A stretch of DNA of 64,000 nucleotides, from NCBI RefSeq assembly GCF_964355755.1, contig NC_092673.1:8935001-8999000 (forward strand), given 5' to 3'. Of this stretch, positions 30,101 through 36,100 are shown piece after piece. The notes beneath the pieces are model-generated. The model was not told where the DNA came from, did no database searches, and was given only the letters and a program-made list of their open reading frames with translations. A program made the position numbers and the translations under genes. Position 1 is the first letter of the stretch. Every line of letters begins with the position of its first letter. The DNA is from Antedon mediterranea. Lineage: Eukaryota > Echinodermata > Crinoidea > Comatulida > Antedonidae.

Positions 30101-33100
30101 TCAGGTAGGATTAGGCCTCTTAAGGGTCATACTAATTGACACAGATACTCCTTCCAACTGTAGATTTTTAAGATAATGTTCCAGTTTAGTATTTATTTAT
30201 GTTGTAGTGTGGCGAGTTCTTGCAGCAAGCAAGAAGAATTTGAACTGTCACATGTTTATGGGCGGCCATTAGGGCCAAAATAGACAAACGTTGCCGTACG
30301 AACAATTCCGCTACCGTAAGCCAAACAAATGGCGTTAAAGACATTATCCGCTCCCGTAAGCCAAACGAATGGCGTAAAGACATAATATTTATCGAGTGAC
30401 AAACAAATATTGCCGTACGGACACACGCACACATTGCCGTATGAACAAATTGCCGTATGGTTAAATTGTTTGTACGGCAACGTTTGTCTATTTTGGCCCT
30501 AATGGCCGCCCATACATGTTTGGCCGTTGACAATAAAGTTTTCTTGTATTCTTGTATTATCCTATTTATGTATTAGCTTATGTATATTTTAATTAAACCT
30601 TGTTCAATTTCCAATTGTAATCTGAATAAATAACTTCCAAATTGTTTTCCTGTTTTGTTTCATCAAGTAATGATTTGAGATCTGTTTCATCACTTATGTA
30701 AGGTACTATCCATTCTACCACCTCTCGAGGAGTTGCACCGAAGTCAGTGCCATACCAATCTAGAATCTTAGACAGTATTACTCTTTTCTCATTAATGTCA
30801 ACATTTACTTCTTGGGCAAGAAAATTTATAGAAGCTGCTTTGAGGGCATTATCAAGGTTGCGCTCGGAATATACATTAATGGCAGGACATGATTTTGCAC
30901 CACACACAAGAGCAAAGTGTATGCGTGGGTCAAGTTCTTCCATTACAAATTTTAACCGGGGATCATGTGATAAGAAAAGTGGAGTTGTACTGGATGGATG
31001 TGGTTTATTGCTTCTCAGAATACCATGCTCAATGTCATCTAGTGAGTAGATGTTCCCACCAATGTTGTACGATGTCTTTGACCAGAAATTTGTCACATCC
31101 AAGACAGATGCCAGTGGTGTTTCAGAAACAGCAAGACCGTGTAAAGTCAGAGCATTATATGTATTGATGAAAAACGCTTTTCGTTGATTCTCATTGAGTG
31201 TGTTTATGTCTGCATTGCTAAGTTCTCTACTTTTACTTAAGTAAATCTTAAAAAGTTCACTTGTTTTTAATTTTGCATAGTCCACACCTTGTCCGAAATC
31301 ATCCATAAATTCACCCTTCATTCGTAACATTAATCTTTGCAGGTCGAGCGAAATCTCAAGAGCAGGTCGTGGTTGATTCAAAACTTGTGTCATTGTGTCA
31401 GTGTGTGTCTACAAAGTTTGTTACCAAAATCTGAAAAATTTAAATTTGAAAACTAATTCCAACCAACTATTGTATATTACCTGTCAATATCATAGTTATT
31501 TTAGTAAAAGGAACCAAATTATTTGGGGTCATCATCATGTCAATTGTTCTAATTGTCAATTACTGTAGTATAAGTGTATTCGTGCACAATTTCTGTTGCT
31601 CACTTGAAACCTGTTAAAACAAATTATACAGCAGTTACATTATGTATCCAACCCATTTGACAAACAAAATGTAAATTATCAGATTGTTTTATAGAATAGG
31701 TAAACAGAATAAGAGAGTGAGACCATTGCACAAACAAAGATAATCTCAAAATCTTCAATAGCACTGATCCTATGTCTGATTTTGAAATTACATTTCATAT
31801 TTTGAATACAGGCTTAGGCCAGGCTAAGTGCCTATATCCTTAATTTTCTGAAGCAGCCTGGCATCCTAGGCATAACAATATAACTTATAGCAATAAACTC
31901 TTTATTTAGAATCCAATACAAATCAATAATTCCCAGTTTTTAAATATAATTTAAAAATGTATTTTCCCCCGGAAAAAAATATTTTTTTACAATTTTTCTT
32001 GTTGAATATGCCATTTTAATGTCACATAATTATAATTAATTATCCACTTTGAACAAAAATTGAATCAATTGAATCAAAAACAAATTTATTTATCTGAAAA
32101 AACTGTCATTTAAAGCAAAAAATAATCAAATTGGCTGCCAGTCAATGGGTTTTTGGTTGAATTTGATCATTTAGTCACTTTTTATGACAACAGTATTTGT
32201 TTCCATTTGTTTTTACTCAAGGGATCAACTTTATTAAAATTACAAAATAACTTATTCAAAGTCTGATTTACTTAATATTCATTTTTCATGTTTTTGAGGG
32301 ACAATAGTAATAGATAGATAGATAGATAATAGTCTACAAAGTTTGCTACCAAAATCTGAAAAATTTAAATTTGAAAACTAATTCCAACCAATTATTGTAT
32401 TTACCTGTCAATATCATAGTTATTTTAGTAAAAGGAACCAAATTATTTAGGTCATCATCATGTCACTTTTATGTTCTAATGTCATGTTCAAATCACTGTA
32501 GTATTACTGTATTCGTGCACAATTTCTGTTGCTCACTTAAACAAAAATTGAAATAAAACAAATTTATTTACCTGAAAAAACTGTAATTTAAAGCACAAAA
32601 ATTGAATCGAAACCAAATTTATTTACCTGAAAAAACTAATTTAAAGCAAAAAAATATGACATTATTTGTTTCTATTTTTTTACGGAAGGGATTAACTTTG
32701 TTAAAACCACAAAATAATTTATTCAAAGTCTGATTTAATTAATGTTCATTTTTTTGGTTGACAATACATCTTTAACTGAAATGCACTTTTTACTGTACAT
32801 TCTCAGAAAATCATCGCAAGATCATTCTACTCCATGATTTTGGTAAACTTTTGCAGTGTTACAATGTCATACGTCCACTTGTACTCATGTCAGAGAGCAA
32901 ACGGCAAAATGCCACTAAACGAAGTTCTCAAATTTGGCAGTTGACATACCAGCCGACTTGCGCATGTCATACAAGTGAAGTTATTGGGTAGCACTGCAGT
33001 CGTGAAAATCTAAAAGTCCCTAATATCTTATATTCCTGAATATTAGGTGCATTTAGTAATATTCATGCTTGATTGAATATGGTTCATAATAAACAGAGTA

Positions 33101-36100
33101 ACAGCTGTACTATTGCGTCAATAAAATCAATACTGACTTCATAACAACAGAAATCAACATGTGGTTAATCAACAGTATGCTACTAAAGTATGCTATTTAA
33201 ATTAACAATTGGAGGCCAAAAAGGGTTGATATGGCCTTGTAGATTTAAACAACTATTTTATGTGTAAAAAAACTTGATACAGTATATTGTAAAACTTGTC
33301 AATATTATTGCAAGTACAGTATTATACATATAGAAACCAACTTTTAAATGTGTTTAAATGTTTAGTTTATTTGTATCATTATAATCCCCCATCCACCTCC
33401 AACAAAACTGAAATCTGCAAAGGCATAGACATGTGCACCTCCCTAAGAAGTGCACTTCCCCATGTACAGACCAGCCTATACCCTTGTACTGTGCATTTTT
33501 TACCAAGGAAGTATATGTAAGCGATCGCATGTTTGTTTGTCTTTTTGTTTGTTTGTTTGTTAGCAGGATTACTCAAAAAGTAATTACAATATCTTTACCA
33601 AAATGAATATACAGATAGATGTGGTCAAGGACCATTCCATTAAACCATGGTCCCAATTCTGGACCACTTTTTAATACACTTTTTGGACCTGCTAGTGTTA
33701 AAAGATAGGACAGAATTTTTCAAAAGCCAGCGAGCAGTCAATTCAATGCGGTGTTCCACAAGGCTCGGTTCTTGGACCCACTCTTTTTCTAATCTATATT
33801 AATGATTTACCAAATTCTTCCAGTTTTTTTGGAATATCGTTTATTTGCTGACGACACTACCTTATATCACAATTTTGCAGACAGTAATATTGATTTGTCT
33901 ATGGTAAATCATCATTTTAAAAAAATATCAAACTGGTGTGACGCTAATAAATTAAAGCCCCCTTCCCTACGTTTTTTAGATCTAATTCAAGATCACAAAC
34001 TATATTTAATGTAAAAATAATACTATATGGTCCTATTGCGATAACTTTTTCGTCTTTAAACGGTTAAAAATGTGAAAAATAAGTCGATTCTAATAATTAT
34101 AGCGGCCCGCTATAAATCCCAAAATGCATTGCGCGCGGATTGATATTTTTGTTTTTCACCTGTAATTCGCTCACTTTTCGATCGATCGTGAGGCCAAAAC
34201 AAATGGAAGACTCCTAACCTTTCAGCGAAAATACCGGGTTTTCCCCAATTTGTATCAACGGAGTCTGGCAAAAATAGAAAGACAATTAATGCAGCAACTA
34301 TACAACGTCAGGCTAGGTATATAGCTAGCGTACGATGTTCGTACGTTACCGATGTTTACCAGCTAGGCCTACAAAAATAAGCCTAGCTAGGCTAGGCCTA
34401 AGACCGTCCAACAAGAGGTCGATCGCCGCGAGCTACTAGGTAGTGCATTGTTTCTCACTTGTTATCATAATTTACCATAAAACGTACATTTAAGACAAGG
34501 AATGACATGGTTTAATGTTTTTAAAGTGATATATATGTATTATTTTCCAAAAAATGTCCAAAATTGCAGGGAAGGGGTCTTTAACTGTTAATTTAGTTAA
34601 AACTAATTATATTATTTTTTGTAACCGATATAAAACTATTAATAAATCAAACAATATTTATTACAAACATGTTATGATTAAAGAAGTCAATGAAATTCAG
34701 TTTTTAGGTGTTAAATTAGATAAACACATCACATGGAAGAGCCATATAAACTTTATTAAAAATAGGATAAAAAAGAAATGTGGAATTCTGTTTAGTTTAC
34801 GCCATATTGTACCCCGTAATATTTTACTTATGCTTTATAAATCATTTATTCAATCAAATATTACTTATGGTTTAGAAGTCTGGGGTAGCACGTATAAGTC
34901 GCATCTATAAGTCGCATCTATATCCTATTTTACTTTTCCAAAAAATGTGTCTTAGATCAGATGTATAACTTTCTCTGATTTTATGGCTCCATCTTCTCCG
35001 TTATTTAAAGATCTGGGTATTTTAGACGTTTTTAAGTTGTTCGAATTAAGTATAGTTAAGTTTGTTCATGACCAAATTAACGGCTAAACACCACATCAAA
35101 CAATGGAATACTTTTTTTTAATTACACATAATGCTAGTACCAGATTTAGTAATAGATATAATTTTGCAATTCCGAAAGCTCGCACAGATGCTGGTAAATT
35201 TAGAATTTCTTTTAATGGAGCTCAACTTTGGAATAATTTACCCTTAGTTATAAAATGTACCTCTTCTAGATTTAAATTCATAAATGAAGTTAAATGTTTA
35301 CTTTTACAAAAATATTAATGTTAGCCCTTGTTTACGTTATTTCTTTCTTATAGTTGCTGTTTCTTTCTTATTGAATTATTGTTGATAGATGGAAATGTAT
35401 GCATTATGACTAATTTATTTTTTTGTGACAGGAGTCAAACTTTGATTAGCGAAAGCTATTTTTTGGCTCCTTTTCACACACACACACACATACATATTTT
35501 ATTGTATTGTACTATTTATGTATGATGATGTGAATAAAGTTGGTATCTATCTAACTAGGAAGCCAGCCTTCATTCAGGGAGTTTAGGTTCTACACTTCTA
35601 AGCCACTGCACATAATTAATAAACATATTTTCACTGGCCTGTCAACATGAATGTCCATGTACCTGTGCATGTGAATATAGAGTGCACATTCACTCAAGTC
35701 CCAATATAATGTGTAGCTGATGAACAAACCTTCTTTTGTTGGGCAGGGAAAAAGTAATTTATTCAAGACATTCATTTTTATTTATGTGCTATTATTTTTT
35801 AATGATAATTTTTACTGAAATAACAATGTATTAACTTGAAATATTCTTGGTTCTTTTTTTTATTATTTTACTTTCAATACTGTAGTTTCCATTAAACAAT
35901 TTATTTATTTCAAGCAGTGGACATCCTTTCTCATGGTTGTTTTTGGCAATATTACACAATTGAACTTCAATTGTGTAATGTTTGAGGTTATTGTAATTTC
36001 AACCTTAAACCTCAGTCCAATGGTTTACTTGCACCATGCTTCCTCCATGCTTGCACAATGATTTTTATTCCATGTTCCATGTATTGTAATAGTATAGGCC

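Noticed and set aside
30186-30533. 115-codon minus-strand frame
   Set aside because: It is made of the hAT-like MITE's inverted repeats and a LINE tail; the TIRs and 8-bp duplication explain it.
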